DNA of 64,000 nucleotides from Verrucomicrobiota bacterium (GCA_027493615.1 JAOSKK010000023.1:744001-808000), one strand, 5' to 3'; numbered from the stretch's first letter, positions 44,859-54,369 are shown. The notes: generated by a model not told the origin, from the letters alone. Numbers and translations: made by a program.

Positions 44859-45480
44859 TCACGGCACCAACCGTGCTCCGGCCTTCCCGGCCGAGCGTTC
44901 GCGCGCGAGCCAGAAGTCAGCCGTGGCCACGTACTTCTCGGCCCAAAGCCGGATGCGCTCCCGTTCTGCGGGCGTGAGGGGGCGGACCACGCGGGCGGGG
45001 GAGGCCCAGAACCAGCGAACCCGGGGGCACTTCGAAACCCTGCGGGACGAGCGCGTTGGCCCCGATGATGGACTGGGAGCCGATGACCGCACCGTCGAGG
45101 ATCGTGGCGCCCATGCCCACCAGCACTTCGTCACCCACAGTGCACGCATGGACGATGGCGGCATGGCCCACGGTGACCCAGTTGCCCACGAGGCAGGGCC
45201 AGTCGTCGGCGAGGTGCAGGACGGCGTTGTCCTGGATGTTCGAATGATGCCCGACCACGATGCGGTTGAGGTCACCCCGCAGGACGGCGTTGTGCCAGAC
45301 GCTCGTGTGATCGCCCAGTTCGACGTCGCCGACGACTACGGCCCCGCGCGCCAGATAGACGCGCTGGCCCAGCCGGGGCTCGCGGCCGGCGAACCGCTCC
45401 AATCGTTGCTGCAAAGTCTCCACAAACGCCCGCACTGCCTCGTCACAGCGCGGCCCGATCTTCCTGCGTGTCCGGACCAA
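44859..45480 (-). CDS. Gamma-class carbonic anhydrase-like protein, one frameshift
   Basis: Left-handed beta-helix of hexapeptide repeats (RVYLARGAVVVGDVELGDHTSVWHNAVLRGD...). The three zinc-type His positions are matched by IQDNAVLH and VGHAAIVHA. The frame changes at about 44997, where GGCCTCCCCCGCC carries one extra C; the corrected end is GSPARVVRPLTPAERERIRLWAEKYVATADFWL. Family members interconvert CO2 and bicarbonate or act as CoA/acyl transferases, so activity is inferred. It is divergent from the TPR protein gene. Confidence 0.88.
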
Positions 45481-45583
45481 AGAAAGCGGAAAAGCAAGCG
45501 GCGGTCGGCCGGGCGCAGCCGGCTTGCGGGGGAAATCGCTTTTCCTCCCGGCCGCTTCCGCCTAGCTTGGGCGCGTCGCAACC

Positions 45584-46463
45584 ATGAACTTGCCGTGGCG
45601 CATCGCCCTTTACGTGGTGCTGACGCTGGGTGCGGTGTTCTTCACCCAGCGGTTTTTTGCTGCCGTTGAACGCGACCGTGAACGCGTCAGTGCCCGCTAC
45701 ACCGAAGCCGACGAGGAAGCGGGAGCCGCCGTCCCGGAAGTGACCGCGACCCACGAGGCCACCGGTGAGGGGGATGGCGGGACCGGGGTGGTGGATCAGG
45801 CGGGGATGACGAACGTGGGGGAGGTGGCCGCCGGGACGCCCGGACGGACGGCGCGGGTGGCGGTCGAGCCGGCGCGCTCGCGCAAGGGTCTGTACGGGGG
45901 CGCTGGCACTGTTCTCGGTGCTGGGCCTGGGCCTCATGGTGGGCCGCGAGGTGTCGCAGTATGTCGGCCACCATGTGCAGCGCGAACTCTACGGCGAGGC
46001 CAGCGAACCGGTGGGCGATCCGGAATACGACGAGGCCGAGCGGGTGTGGGCGGACGGGGACCATCTCGAAGCGGTGCGGTTGCTGCGGGAGTTTCTCAAA
46101 CACAAACCGAACAAGGTGCACGCGGCGTTTCGGATCGCGGAGATCTACGAGAAGGACCTGGGCAATCCGCTGGCAGCGGCGCTTGAGTACGAAGTGATCC
46201 TCGGGCACCGGCTGGATCGACAGCGCTGGGGCTGGGCCGCCATCCACCTGGTCAACCTCTACAACCGTCTCGGGAAGACCGACGAGGCCGAGGCGCTCCT
46301 CAACCGGATCGTGACCGAGTGCCCCGGGACCGAGCCGGCAGCCAAGGCGCGCCAGCGGCTCGGCCTGCCGGAGGAAGGCGCCATGACCGAGGAACCCGCC
46401 CCGGAAGAAGGTTCGCCGGACGAGGGTGGCTTCAAGCTCCCGCCCGGCTTCCGCCCGAAATGA
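45584..46463 (+). CDS. Membrane protein with two helices and a TPR domain, one frameshift
   Basis: The N-terminus has one helix (MNLPWRIALYVVLTLGAVFFTQRFF), a Glu/Gly-rich linker, then a second helix LALFSVLGLGLMVGREVSQYV. The frame changes at about 45898, where a GGGGG run needs one G fewer (YGALALF). The C-terminal half is a TPR domain (YDEAERVWADGDHLEAVRLLREFLKHKP; YNRLGKTDEAEALLNRIV) with a Pro/Glu-rich tail. No catalytic motif is present. It probably tethers a TPR scaffold to the membrane; function unknown. Confidence 0.75.
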
Positions 46464-46477
46464 AGCCGCGACCGATG

Positions 46478-46548
46478 GTAGGCGCCGACGTGAGGAGGCG
46501 AAGGGGTGGGGCCACCGGCCCACGACGCCTCCTCACGTCAGCGCCTAC
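46478..46548. repeat. Dispersed repeat family A, full inverted pair (copy 3)
   Basis: GTAGGCGCCGACGTGAGGAG (46478) and CTCCTCACGTCAGCGCCTAC (ends 46548) form a 23-bp imperfect stem around a 25-nt loop. A near-identical structure lies at 48335-48405. It fills most of the gap between the TPR gene and the DUF1080 gene. Confidence 0.85.
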
Positions 46549-46625
46549 GACCGGGCGCCTACCGCGAGTGCGCAGGATCCCGGCGAACCCCCTTTGCTCG
46601 TTCACTCGTCAACCTCTCCCTGCCT

Positions 46626-47450
46626 ATGACCACCCTGCTACGTCGTCTCCTCCCCTCCCTGTCTTCCTGCCGGTTCCTCGCCGTCGCCGCCGGGATCGGG
46701 TCCTCGCTGGCAACGGCGCCACTCGAGGCTGGTCAGCCGGAGGTGGGGCGGTGGACCCCGCTGTTCAACGGGCAGAACCTTGACGGCTGGACCATCAAGA
46801 TCAAAGGACAGGAGGCCGGCGTGAACTACCTGGACACGTTCCGCGTCGAGAACGGCGTGCTGCGGGTGGCCTACGACCGGTATGAGAAGTTCAACGGCGA
46901 ATTCGGCCATCTTTTCTACCAGGGGCGGTTCACGAACTACATCCTCCGCGCCGAGTACCGTTTCGTGGGCAATCAGGTCCCGGGCGGCCCGGGCTGGGCC
47001 TTCCGCAACAGCGGCCTCATGATCCACGGCCAAACCGTCGAGAGCATGCGGCGCGACCAGGATTTCCCGGTCTCGATCGAGGTGCAGTTGCTCGGAGGCA
47101 ACGGGAAGGACAAGCGGTCCACGGCCAACCTTTGCACCCCCGGCACCCACGTGGTGATGAATGGCAAGCTGGTCACCCAGCACTGCAACGATTCACGTTC
47201 CCAGACCTTTCACGGCGACCAATGGGTCACGTGCGAGGTCGAGGTGCACGGCAGCCGCCAGATCATCCACCGCGTCAATGGGGAAACCGTGCTCGAATAC
47301 GAGCAACCGCAGTACGACGAAGGCGACGCCGATGCCCGGGCGCTCATGAAGGACGGCCAGAAGCTCATCAGCTCCGGCACCATCTCGCTCCAGGCCGAGA
47401 GTCACCCGGTCGAGTTCCGCAAGGTCGAGATCCTCGTCCTCGCCGAGTAG
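46626..47450 (+). CDS. Secreted DUF1080 (3-keto-disaccharide hydrolase-like) protein
   Basis: 274 residues. Signal peptide MTTLLRRLLPSLSSCRFLAVAAGIGSSLATAPLEA, then the DUF1080 jellyroll: WTPLFNGQNLDGWTIK, LDTFRVENGVLRVAYDRYEKFNGEFGHLFY, AEYRFVG, FRNSGLMIHGQ, SIEVQLLGG, VEVHGSRQIIHRVNG and ISLQAESHPVEFRKVEI. Characterised members hydrolyse 3-keto-disaccharides or related glycosides; planctomycetes and verrucomicrobia carry many paralogues. The start at 46626 is chosen because it begins the signal peptide. It is convergent with lpxI. Confidence 0.87.
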   Translation: MTTLLRRLLPSLSSCRFLAVAAGIGSSLATAPLEAGQPEVGRWTPLFNGQNLDGWTIKIKGQEAGVNYLDTFRVENGVLRVAYDRYEKFNGEFGHLFYQGRFTNYILRAEYRFVGNQVPGGPGWAFRNSGLMIHGQTVESMRRDQDFPVSIEVQLLGGNGKDKRSTANLCTPGTHVVMNGKLVTQHCNDSRSQTFHGDQWVTCEVEVHGSRQIIHRVNGETVLEYEQPQYDEGDADARALMKDGQKLISSGTISLQAESHPVEFRKVEILVLAE

Positions 47451-47460
47451 CCGCGGCGGG

Positions 47461-48282
47461 TCAGCTCACGGTGGTCAGTGTGACGCGGCGACGCGCGAGC
47501 AGGGCCTCGACCTGATCGCGTTCGAGCAAGAGCGTGCGGTCGGCCTCGACCGCCAGCACCCCCACGCCGCTGGCGGCGCACGTTTCGAGAGTGGTCGCGC
47601 CGATGGTGGGGATGTCGAACCGCATGTCGTGGCCGGCTTTGGCCACCTTGACCGCCACGGCGCCGCCCTTGGGACCGGCCAGTCGACCGCCGCGGGTCAA
47701 GCATTCATCGGTGCCTTCAAACCCCTCAACCGCGAGCACGGCCCCGTCCTTCACCACGACCGTCTGGCCGATGTCGAGCCGCGACACCTCCTTCGCCAGG
47801 CGATACGCGTAATCGACGTCCGCCCGCTGATCGCCGGACAACCGCGGGCCCAGCGCAAAGCCCGGCCCGGGCATGAGCGGCTTCAGCCACGGGGTGGCCG
47901 GGATCAACTCGACGCCATCCCGGGCCAGTTCGTCGGCAATGGCGCCGAAGAGCGTGTGGGCGTTCTTTTCCCTGAGCCGGAACAGCAGGGCCATGGTGCG
48001 GAAATCCGGGCGCAGATCGAACAAGTTCTTGGGCGCAATCTGGCCGAGCATGACGCATTGTCGCAGGCCGCGGTCCGTGAACGCTGCAATCAACTTCCCG
48101 AGCTGTCCGACGCGCAGCCAGACGATGTCGTCCACCCATTGCGCCAGGGCCGGGTCGGTTTCGCCTTCAAACGCCACGGCCACCAGGCGGCGCAGCCCCT
48201 GCTGGCGGGCAAGACGGGCGAATTCGAGCGGCAACGACCGGTTGCCGGCGATCAGGCCGAGTTCCTCGGGTAGAGCCGTCAC
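47461..48282 (-). CDS. lpxI: UDP-2,3-diacylglucosamine diphosphatase LpxI
   Basis: 273 residues from a GTG at 48282 (ahead of LGLIAGNRSLPLEFARLARQQG); the longer ORF-track start would run through a family A repeat. DUF1009 signatures are GQLGKLIAAF, CVMLGQIAPKNLF, HTLFGAIADEL, DIGQTVVVKDGAVLAVEGFEGTDE and KVAKAGHDMRFDIPTIGATTLE. LpxI hydrolyses UDP-diacylglucosamine to lipid X in lipid A synthesis at the inner membrane, replacing LpxH. Its presence indicates an LPS-bearing outer membrane. No other lpx gene is adjacent. Confidence 0.93.
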   Translation of the reverse strand: MTALPEELGLIAGNRSLPLEFARLARQQGLRRLVAVAFEGETDPALAQWVDDIVWLRVGQLGKLIAAFTDRGLRQCVMLGQIAPKNLFDLRPDFRTMALLFRLREKNAHTLFGAIADELARDGVELIPATPWLKPLMPGPGFALGPRLSGDQRADVDYAYRLAKEVSRLDIGQTVVVKDGAVLAVEGFEGTDECLTRGGRLAGPKGGAVAVKVAKAGHDMRFDIPTIGATTLETCAASGVGVLAVEADRTLLLERDQVEALLARRRVTLTTVS

Positions 48283-48334
48283 GCCGGCAAGGTTAGAGGT
48301 TGCGGCGCGACGGGGCAACGCTGCGACACCGACC

Positions 48335-48405
48335 GTAGGGGGCCGACGTGAGGAGGCGAAGGGTATTGTCCCCGGCCCGCAACGCCTCCTCACGTCGGCG
48401 CCTAC
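48335..48405. repeat. Dispersed repeat family A, full inverted pair (copy 4)
   Basis: GTAGGGGGCCGACGTGAGGA at 48335 pairs with CTCCTCACGTCGGCGCCTAC ending at 48405, around a ~24-nt loop. It sits between lpxI and the M48 peptidase gene. Confidence 0.85.
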
Positions 48406-48441
48406 AGCGGGTAGCAGATTCCCAGACGAACGCCGCGGACC

Positions 48442-49188
48442 TCAGACCTTCCCCTTCCAGACCCGGCCCAGATGCCGGATCCGTTCCGCCGGGCTGGGGT
48501 GCGACGCGAAGTAAGCGCCCAGGCCCGTCGGCGCGGGCTCACTCGCCTGCGCCTGCAGCCGTTCGAACAGCCGGACTCCCGCCAGCGGATGGTGCCCCGC
48601 CGCGGCTGCCAGTCGCGACCCCAGCTCATCCGCCTCGAATTCCGCCTCCCGGGCATAGGCGGCGGTCAAGGCCTGGAAGCCCGCCTCCTTTACCAGCAAG
48701 CCCAGAGGCCCGGCCCGCCGTAGCAGACCCGAGACCACCTTGAGCGCCGACTCCTCGAGCATCCGATCCGCCGCGTGGCCACGGAGCACATGCGCCATCT
48801 CGTGTCCAATCACAAACGCCAGCTCATCCTCGTAGCGCTGGCACAGGTCCAGCAACGCCAGGCTGAGAAACACGAAACCGCCCGGCAACGCCAGCGCCGT
48901 CGGTTCCGACAACCGCACCAGACCCACCCGGAAACCGAAACGGCGGTCGCGCACGTGGGCCGTCAGTTGCTCGCCCAACGCCTGCACCCGCGCGGTGTCC
49001 GCCGACGCGTCCCGGACTTCGAGTTCCTCGCGCACCCGGACCGCCAGGGTGCTGCCCAATTCCTGCTCCGCCCGCAGGCGGTCCTCCTCAGAACCGGCCA
49101 CCGCCTGCCAGCTCCACTGCGCCTTGCGGATGACGGGCAGGGCCGCCTGGCCGAGGCTCCGACCAATTCTGTAGAGAAGGCCGCTCAT
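48442..49188 (-). CDS. M48-family metalloprotease
   Basis: 248 residues from the ATG at 49188 (MSGLLYRIGRSLGQAALPV). The zinc motif is VIGHEMAHVLRGH and the third ligand Glu lies in YAREAEFEADELGSRL; the C-terminal FASHPSPAERIRHL is the usual substrate-side block. The family includes HtpX, Oma1 and BepA/LoiP-type periplasmic proteases. There is no clear signal peptide or multi-spanning region, although the N-terminus has a mildly hydrophobic helix; Oma1/LoiP-like envelope quality control is the best guess. Dispersed repeats lie on both sides. Confidence 0.9.
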   Translation of the reverse strand: MSGLLYRIGRSLGQAALPVIRKAQWSWQAVAGSEEDRLRAEQELGSTLAVRVREELEVRDASADTARVQALGEQLTAHVRDRRFGFRVGLVRLSEPTALALPGGFVFLSLALLDLCQRYEDELAFVIGHEMAHVLRGHAADRMLEESALKVVSGLLRRAGPLGLLVKEAGFQALTAAYAREAEFEADELGSRLAAAAGHHPLAGVRLFERLQAQASEPAPTGLGAYFASHPSPAERIRHLGRVWKGKV

Positions 49189-49319
49189 GATTCCGGACAC
49201 TGCAAGGGCACGCAGGCGAACATGACGGACACCGCCCCGGTTGACAACGCCTTCGGCACGAGGCTGGGGCGGGCGGTGGGACGGTGGGCAGCAGAGTGTT
49301 GCTTCGGGACTTGCAGGGA

Positions 49320-49581
49320 CCATGAACCGACCAGGCTGGTTGCCGCTTCTGCGTTCCGGTTCCTGGAGACAGAGGCGCCCAACTTAACGCCGGAGGCGTC
49401 CCAGACGGCAGCCGGAGGTCGCCGCGGCGCGGCGACCTCCGGGCCCTCGGGCCAAGTCGAAGGCCCCCGAAGGGGATGCCAGAGCGTTCAACGCGCGCCT
49501 CCAACCCAATCCCCGATGTTCGTAATCGGTGGAGGGACTCTTCGTCTTGGATTCTCCGCCGACTACGAACATCGGGGATTG
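49320..49581. repeat. Repeat cluster: family D copy 2, a GC hairpin and family B palindrome (copy 3)
   Basis: 49320-49390 is family D (TTCTGCGTTCCGGTTCCTGG). CCGGAGGTCGCCGCG-G-CGCGGCGACCTCCGG at 49412-49442 is a perfect inverted repeat with 15-bp arms. CCCGATGTTCGTAATCGGTG ... CTACGAACATCGGGGATTG at 49506-49581 is family B. Together they fill most of the ~500-bp gene-free stretch between the M48 gene and the ABC module; the rest shows nothing recognisable. Confidence 0.75.
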
Positions 49582-49686
49582 AGAGAGGGGATGTGGGATA
49601 GCATGCGCACGGTGAATTCGCCCGTTCGCGTTCGCTTGCCTCGATTTCGTTGTGGGGGGTGGGGGGACGCGCTACTTTCGCGCCGC

Positions 49687-50520
49687 GTGTTCAAGCGGGC
49701 ATGGTTCCTGGCCATCACCCTGTTCTGGGTGACGATGAACGTGCTGCTCTGGCGCTCCGAGATGAGCGTTGGGCAGGACGCCGGGAGTCCTTTGCCGGTC
49801 GAGGCGGTCTGGGAAAGGATTCTAACCGCGCCCGATGAATCCTCCATGGAGGTTTATCGGCGCGGGAAGAAGATCGGGTACGTGCGGTGGGTGCCGCGGG
49901 TCGAGGAACCCAACGCCGCCCCCCACGGACGAGGAGAACCCGAACGCGCCGGAGGGTCGGGTCAAGCGCATCACGGGCTACGAATTGTACGTCGATGGCA
50001 GCGTGAGTCTGGACGACACGCCGCAGCGGTTGCGGTTTACCTGTCAGGTCGCCCTCGATGCACAACAGGCCTGGAAGAAGGTGCGGCTGCGATTCAACCT
50101 CCGTCCCACGGCGCTCGAAGTGCGGGCCGACGCCGCGGCGCAGACCGTGACGTTTGTCCTCGGCGAGGACCCGCCCGCGTGGGAACAGACGTTCGCGTTT
50201 GCGGAACTTGCCCAGCCGCAGGCGCTGTTGGGTGCCCTGGGGTTGCCACTGCCGGTCGGTCCCCTCGCGGGCTTGCTGCCGGGACCGCGGACTTCAGACC
50301 GACCCCAGCTTTCGCTGAACCTCGACTGGCAGGCCCGGAGCGACACGCTCAGGATCGGCACGGCGCGGACGCGGGTCTACCGGCTGGGAACGCGTCTTCT
50401 GGACAAGTACGAGGCCACCGCCCTGATCAGCCGCGTGGGGGAGATCCTGCGGCTGAACTGCCCGATCAGGTGTTGCTGGTCAACGAGGCGCTGCCGCTCC
50501 TGCCCGAGAACCGCGAATGA
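49687..50520 (+). CDS. Membrane-anchored protein of unknown function leading an ABC-2 module, two frameshifts
   Basis: Begins at a GTG (VFKRAWFLAITLFWVTMNVLLWRSEMS), a single N-terminal helix, followed by a mostly beta periplasmic domain (RIVSYELYVDGSVSL-type; the visible text is GYELYVDGSVSLDDTPQRLRF, VRLRFNLRPTALEVRADAA, YRLGTRLLDKYEATALISRVGEIL). Frames change near 49915 (CCCC run) and 50460; the final frame gives PDQVLLVNEALPLLPENRE. The stop overlaps the ATPase start by 4 bases. No known domain recognised. The coupling suggests an accessory subunit of the exporter, much as the other ABC ATPase in this window is coupled to a periplasmic-domain protein. Confidence 0.7.
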   Translation: MFKRAWFLAITLFWVTMNVLLWRSEMSVGQDAGSPLPVEAVWERILTAPDESSMEVYRRGKKIGYVRWVPRVEEPNAAPHGRGEPERAGGSGQAHHGLRIVRRWQRESGRHAAAVAVYLSGRPRCTTGLEEGAAAIQPPSHGARSAGRRRGADRDVCPRRGPARVGTDVRVCGTCPAAGAVGCPGVATAGRSPRGLAAGTADFRPTPAFAEPRLAGPERHAQDRHGADAGLPAGNASSGQVRGHRPDQPRGGDPAAELPDQVLLVNEALPLLPENRE

Positions 50521-51299
50521 TCGAACTGGACCATCTCGTCAAGCGCTTCGGCGATCTCGTCGCCGTGAACGATGTCACCCTCACGGTGCCGCGCGGCGAG
50601 TTCTTCGCCGTCCTGGGGCCGAACGCGGCGGGGAAAACCACCACCATCAAGATCGTGACCGGCCTGATGAAGCCCACGTCGGGCCGCGCGCGGGTGGCGG
50701 GGTTTGACGTCCAAGCGCACCCGCTGGAAGCCCGCCAACGGCTGGCGTTCGTGCCGGACTTCCCCTTCCTCTACGACAAGCTCACGCCGCTCGAGTTCCT
50801 CCGGTTCACCGCGCGCCTGTTCCGGATGCCGGAGAACGTGGTGGAGGGGCCCGGCCAGGAGCTGATCGCCCGCTTCAATCTCGGGACCTACCTCGGCCAG
50901 ACGATCGAAAGCCTCTCGCACGGCACCAAACAACGGGTGGCCATCGTCTCCGCGTTGCTCCACGACCCCGAGGTCTGCGTGCTGGATGAACCCATGGTGG
51001 GCCTCGATCCACACCACGCCCGCGTGCTCAAGGATGTGCTGAAGGAACGTTCCGAACGCGGCATGACCGTGTTTGTCTCGACGCACCAACTGAGCGTGGC
51101 CGAGGAGATGGCCGATCGGATCGGGATCATGCACGAAGGGCGGCTCATCGCGGTGGGCACGCGTGAGGAACTGCGTCGCCGCAGCGGGACGTCGGGGGCG
51201 CTGGAGCAGACGTTCCTCGCGCTTACGGCCCAGGAGGCCAACCTGCGGGAGGAACGGGCGCTGGCGACCACTGCGGCGGGAGGACCCCGCGGGTCATGA
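50517..51299 (+). CDS. ABC-2 type transporter ATP-binding protein
   Basis: 260 residues. Walker A is GPNAAGKTTT, the signature motif is LSHGTKQRV, Walker B is VCVLDEPMVGLDP and the switch His is in FVSTHQLSVAEEM. Single-domain ATPase of the exporter (DrrA/NodI/GldA-like) type, which powers a permease homodimer or heterodimer. ATGA overlaps on both sides couple it to the preceding membrane protein and to the permease. Substrate unknown. Confidence 0.93.
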   Translation: MIELDHLVKRFGDLVAVNDVTLTVPRGEFFAVLGPNAAGKTTTIKIVTGLMKPTSGRARVAGFDVQAHPLEARQRLAFVPDFPFLYDKLTPLEFLRFTARLFRMPENVVEGPGQELIARFNLGTYLGQTIESLSHGTKQRVAIVSALLHDPEVCVLDEPMVGLDPHHARVLKDVLKERSERGMTVFVSTHQLSVAEEMADRIGIMHEGRLIAVGTREELRRRSGTSGALEQTFLALTAQEANLREERALATTAAGGPRGS

Positions 51300-53020
51300 C
51301 GGCGACGGCACCCAGTCCTTTCCGGCTTCTGCTGGAGGTCAACCTGCGGCAGGGGTGGCGTCGCCTGCTGGCCTTGCGCGAGCAGTCCCGGCTGCTGACG
51401 GGGCTGATTGTGGTGTTCCTGCTGGGCTATGCCGCGCTGGCATTCAAGCTGTTCCAGGTGGGGCTGCGTTTTGCCGGCAGCTTTCCGGGGCTGGGCTCGG
51501 TGTTGATCGAGCGGATGCTGTTTCTGCTGTTCGCGTTTCTGTTTGTGCTGTTGCTGCTGAGCAACCTGGTGATCAGCTACTCGAACCTGTTTCGCAACCG
51601 CGAGACGACGTTCCTGCTGCCGCTGCCGGTGCCGTCCGAGGTGGTGTTTCGTTGGAAGTTCATCGAGTCGATGCTGCTGGCGTCGTGGGCGTTCGTGTTC
51701 CTGGTGGCTCCGTTGCTGGCGGCCTACGGGCTCAACCGCGGGGTGCCGTGGCATTTCTATCCGATCACGGTCCTGTTCATCGCGCTGTTCATCGCGCTGC
51801 CGGCGGCGGGCGGGGCGTGGTGCGCGGTCGCCGTGGCGCGGTTTCTGGACCGGCGTTCGTTCCAGCTCACCGCGTTGCTGACGGGGGCGGTGGTGGTCGC
51901 GGTGGTGGCCTTCTGGCTGCGTCCGCTCCAGGTGACCGACGAGGAGCTCGAGACGCGCGTGCTGGTGGTGCTGGACAATCTGCTGGCCCGTACCCAGTTC
52001 GCGATCTTTCCGCTGCTGCCGAGCTACTGGCTGTCGGCGGGCGTGCAGCAATGGGCGGAAGGCGCGCTGGCGGCGGCGGTCTTCTTTGCGCTGGTGTTGC
52101 TGAGCCACGCGTTGTTCTTCGGCACGCTGATGTTCACGCGGATGGGGGCGTGGTTTTATGGGGCGGCCTCGATGGTGCAGAGCCGTTCGAGCCTGCTGGG
52201 TCGCTGGACCTGGTTCCGCGCGTGGCAGGTGCGGCGCGCCCGGGCCCGACTCGAGCGGGGTCCGGCCGAGCGGCTCTTCGACTGGCTGCCGTTCGTGGCG
52301 GCGGACACACGGGCCCTGATCGTGAAGGACCTGCGTCTGTTCTGGCGCGACACGACGCAATGGGCGCAGTCGCTGGTGCTGTTCGGTCTGCTGGCTGTTT
52401 ACATCCTGAATCTGCGCCACTTCAGCCAGCAACTGACCAACACGTTTTGGATCACCGTGGTGGCCTACCTCAACCTGGGCGCCTGCGCGCTGAACCTGGC
52501 GACACTGACGACGCGCTTTGTCTATCCGCAGTTCTCGCTCGAGGGCAAACGGCTGTGGATCGTGGGGCTGGCACCGCTGGGTCTGCCGCGGGTGCTGCTG
52601 GCCAAGTTCGCCCTCGGCACGGGCATCAGCCTGGGACTGAGCCTGGGGTTGATCCTGCTTTCCTGCCGGCTGCTCGATCTGGCCTGGGACCGCACGCTGC
52701 TTTATGCCAGCGCGATCACGGTGATGGCCTTCACCCTGAACGGCCTCGCCATCGGTCTGGGGGCGCTGTACCCGAACCTCAAGGAGGACAACCCCAGCAA
52801 GATCGTCAGCGGCTTCGGCGGCACGTTCTGCCTGGTTCTGAGCTTCGTTTACATCGTGGGGTCGGTGCTCGTGCTCGCATTTGCCTCCCCGTGGAATCCG
52901 GCCGCGGGATTCCGGTTCGAGACCTATGTGGCGTGGGGCGTGTTTGTGGTGCTTTCCATCCTGCTGGGTTGGCTGCCGCTGCGGGCCGGGTTGCGGCAGG
53001 CGCTGCGCTTCGAGCATTGA
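51296..53020 (+). CDS. ABC-2 type transporter permease
   Basis: 574 residues with around twelve hydrophobic segments (LLTGLIVVFLLGYAALAFKLF, FLLFAFLFVLLLLSNLVISYSNLF, FYPITVLFIALFIALPAAGG, LQVTDEE-bounded helices and others) and a cytoplasmic loop LIVKDLRLFWRDTTQWAQSLVLFGLLAVYILNL. FALGTGISLGLSLGLILLSC and FTLNGLAIGLGALYPNLKEDNPSKI are typical of large single-chain ABC-2 permeases. It overlaps the ATPase gene by 4 bases. The long antisense ORF over it (50888-53275) is a GC shadow. Confidence 0.88.
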   Translation: MTATAPSPFRLLLEVNLRQGWRRLLALREQSRLLTGLIVVFLLGYAALAFKLFQVGLRFAGSFPGLGSVLIERMLFLLFAFLFVLLLLSNLVISYSNLFRNRETTFLLPLPVPSEVVFRWKFIESMLLASWAFVFLVAPLLAAYGLNRGVPWHFYPITVLFIALFIALPAAGGAWCAVAVARFLDRRSFQLTALLTGAVVVAVVAFWLRPLQVTDEELETRVLVVLDNLLARTQFAIFPLLPSYWLSAGVQQWAEGALAAAVFFALVLLSHALFFGTLMFTRMGAWFYGAASMVQSRSSLLGRWTWFRAWQVRRARARLERGPAERLFDWLPFVAADTRALIVKDLRLFWRDTTQWAQSLVLFGLLAVYILNLRHFSQQLTNTFWITVVAYLNLGACALNLATLTTRFVYPQFSLEGKRLWIVGLAPLGLPRVLLAKFALGTGISLGLSLGLILLSCRLLDLAWDRTLLYASAITVMAFTLNGLAIGLGALYPNLKEDNPSKIVSGFGGTFCLVLSFVYIVGSVLVLAFASPWNPAAGFRFETYVAWGVFVVLSILLGWLPLRAGLRQALRFEH

Positions 53021-53074
53021 CCGGGCGGGATTGGGCTTTGCGGCGTGGGGTCGGGCGCCGGTAGACTCGGGGCC

Positions 53075-54304
53075 GTGGCCAGCGCGGACCGCACCCGTCT
53101 CACCTACCGCCTCGAACTGCAACGGGCGGTGCCGCATGGTGTCCTCGAATCCGCCGGCAGCACGTTTCTGCTGCTGATTGCCTTGCGGTATTTCCACGCG
53201 GGGGCGATGGCCAAGGCGCTGGTCGCCAGCGGAGGCAGTGTCGGGCTGATGTTGGCGCCTGTGGTGGTCTCGCAAGTCGCGCGCCGGGGTTGGCCGGCGG
53301 CGCAGGCGGCGGCCCGCTTTGCGGCCTTTGGCGCGGCGGTGTTCGTGGGGATGGCGCTGGTTCCCTGGCTGCCCTTGTACGTGGTGGGTTGCATCCTGGC
53401 CATGACCGCCGCCACGTCCGTCATCCCCCCTGATGACGCAGATCTACCAGGACAACTACCCCGAGGACCGGCGCGGGAAGCTCTATGCGCGCACGGTCAT
53501 GCTGCGGATCGCGGTGCATGCGGGCTTCAGCGGGGTGGCCGGACGGTTGCTTGAGGCGGACCTGCGGCTGACACGCTTGCTGCTTCTGTTGTTCGCGCTG
53601 TCCTTTGGCTTCGCGGCCTGGCGGTTGACCAAGTATCCCTCCGAACCGCTGCACGACGACGGCGGCACCCACCCGTTCCGCGCCATGCGCCACGTCCGGG
53701 ACGACCGGTTGTTCCGGTACACGCTGATCTGCTGGATGCTGATGGGGTTTGCCAATCTGATGATGCTGCCGTTGCGGATCGAGTACCTGGGCCATCCGCG
53801 CTACCAGCTTGCGCTGAGCGAGGCTCAGATCGCGCTGCTCATTGGCGTGGTCCCGAACCTGGCGCGGCTGGCGATGAACCAGGTGTGGGGCCGGCTGTTC
53901 GACCGGATGAACTTCCTGGTGCTGCGCGTGGTGCTCAACGTGGGATTCGCGGTCAGCATTCTGACCTTCTTCCTGAGCAGCTCGATGACCGGGCTGGTGT
54001 TGGGCTCGGTGATCTTCGGGATCTCGAACTCCGGCGGTGACGTGGCCTGGGGCTTGTGGGTGACCAAGCTGGCGCCGCCGGCGCGCGTGGCGGACTACAT
54101 GTCGGTGCACGTGTTCTTCACCGGCCTGCGGGGGTGATCGCGCCGGTGGCGGCCTTTCACCTGGCCAGCCACTTCTCGCTCACCGCGATCGGCCTGTTCT
54201 GCGCCGGCTTGATCGCCCTGGCGAGCGTGCTGCTGTTGCCCGAAATCCGGTTGTTCCAATCCGCGCGCCGGGGTCAACCGGTGGTCGATTCCGTGGCGGA
54301 GTGA
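53075..54304 (+). CDS. MFS transporter, two frameshifts
   Basis: Three frames join into one 12-helix protein. The first runs to VVGCILAMTAATSVIP, then MTQIYQDNYPEDRRGKLYARTVMLR, then SVHVFFTGLRG joined to VIAPVAAFHLASHFSLTAIGLFCAGLIAL. Both junctions are homopolymer indels (CCCCCC at about 53428, one C too many; GGGGG at about 54132, one G short). NQVWGRLFDRMNFLVLRV resembles the MFS loop motif. The start is probably the GTG at 53075. It lies 55 bases after the permease gene. Substrate unknown. Confidence 0.82.
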
Positions 54305-54369
54305 GGCCGAACCCCGTGGCCCAGTGCCGGCGCGGGCGGAGCCTCTGGGAGCGGACGAGCCGCGAGGGC

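Noticed and set aside
50888-53275. 795-residue minus-strand ORF
   Set aside because: It is antisense to the ABC ATPase and permease, rich in Gln/Arg/His/Pro, with no domain; a high-GC shadow. The same applies to long ORFs antisense to trpE (13005-14648), MurQ (7137-9149) and others.
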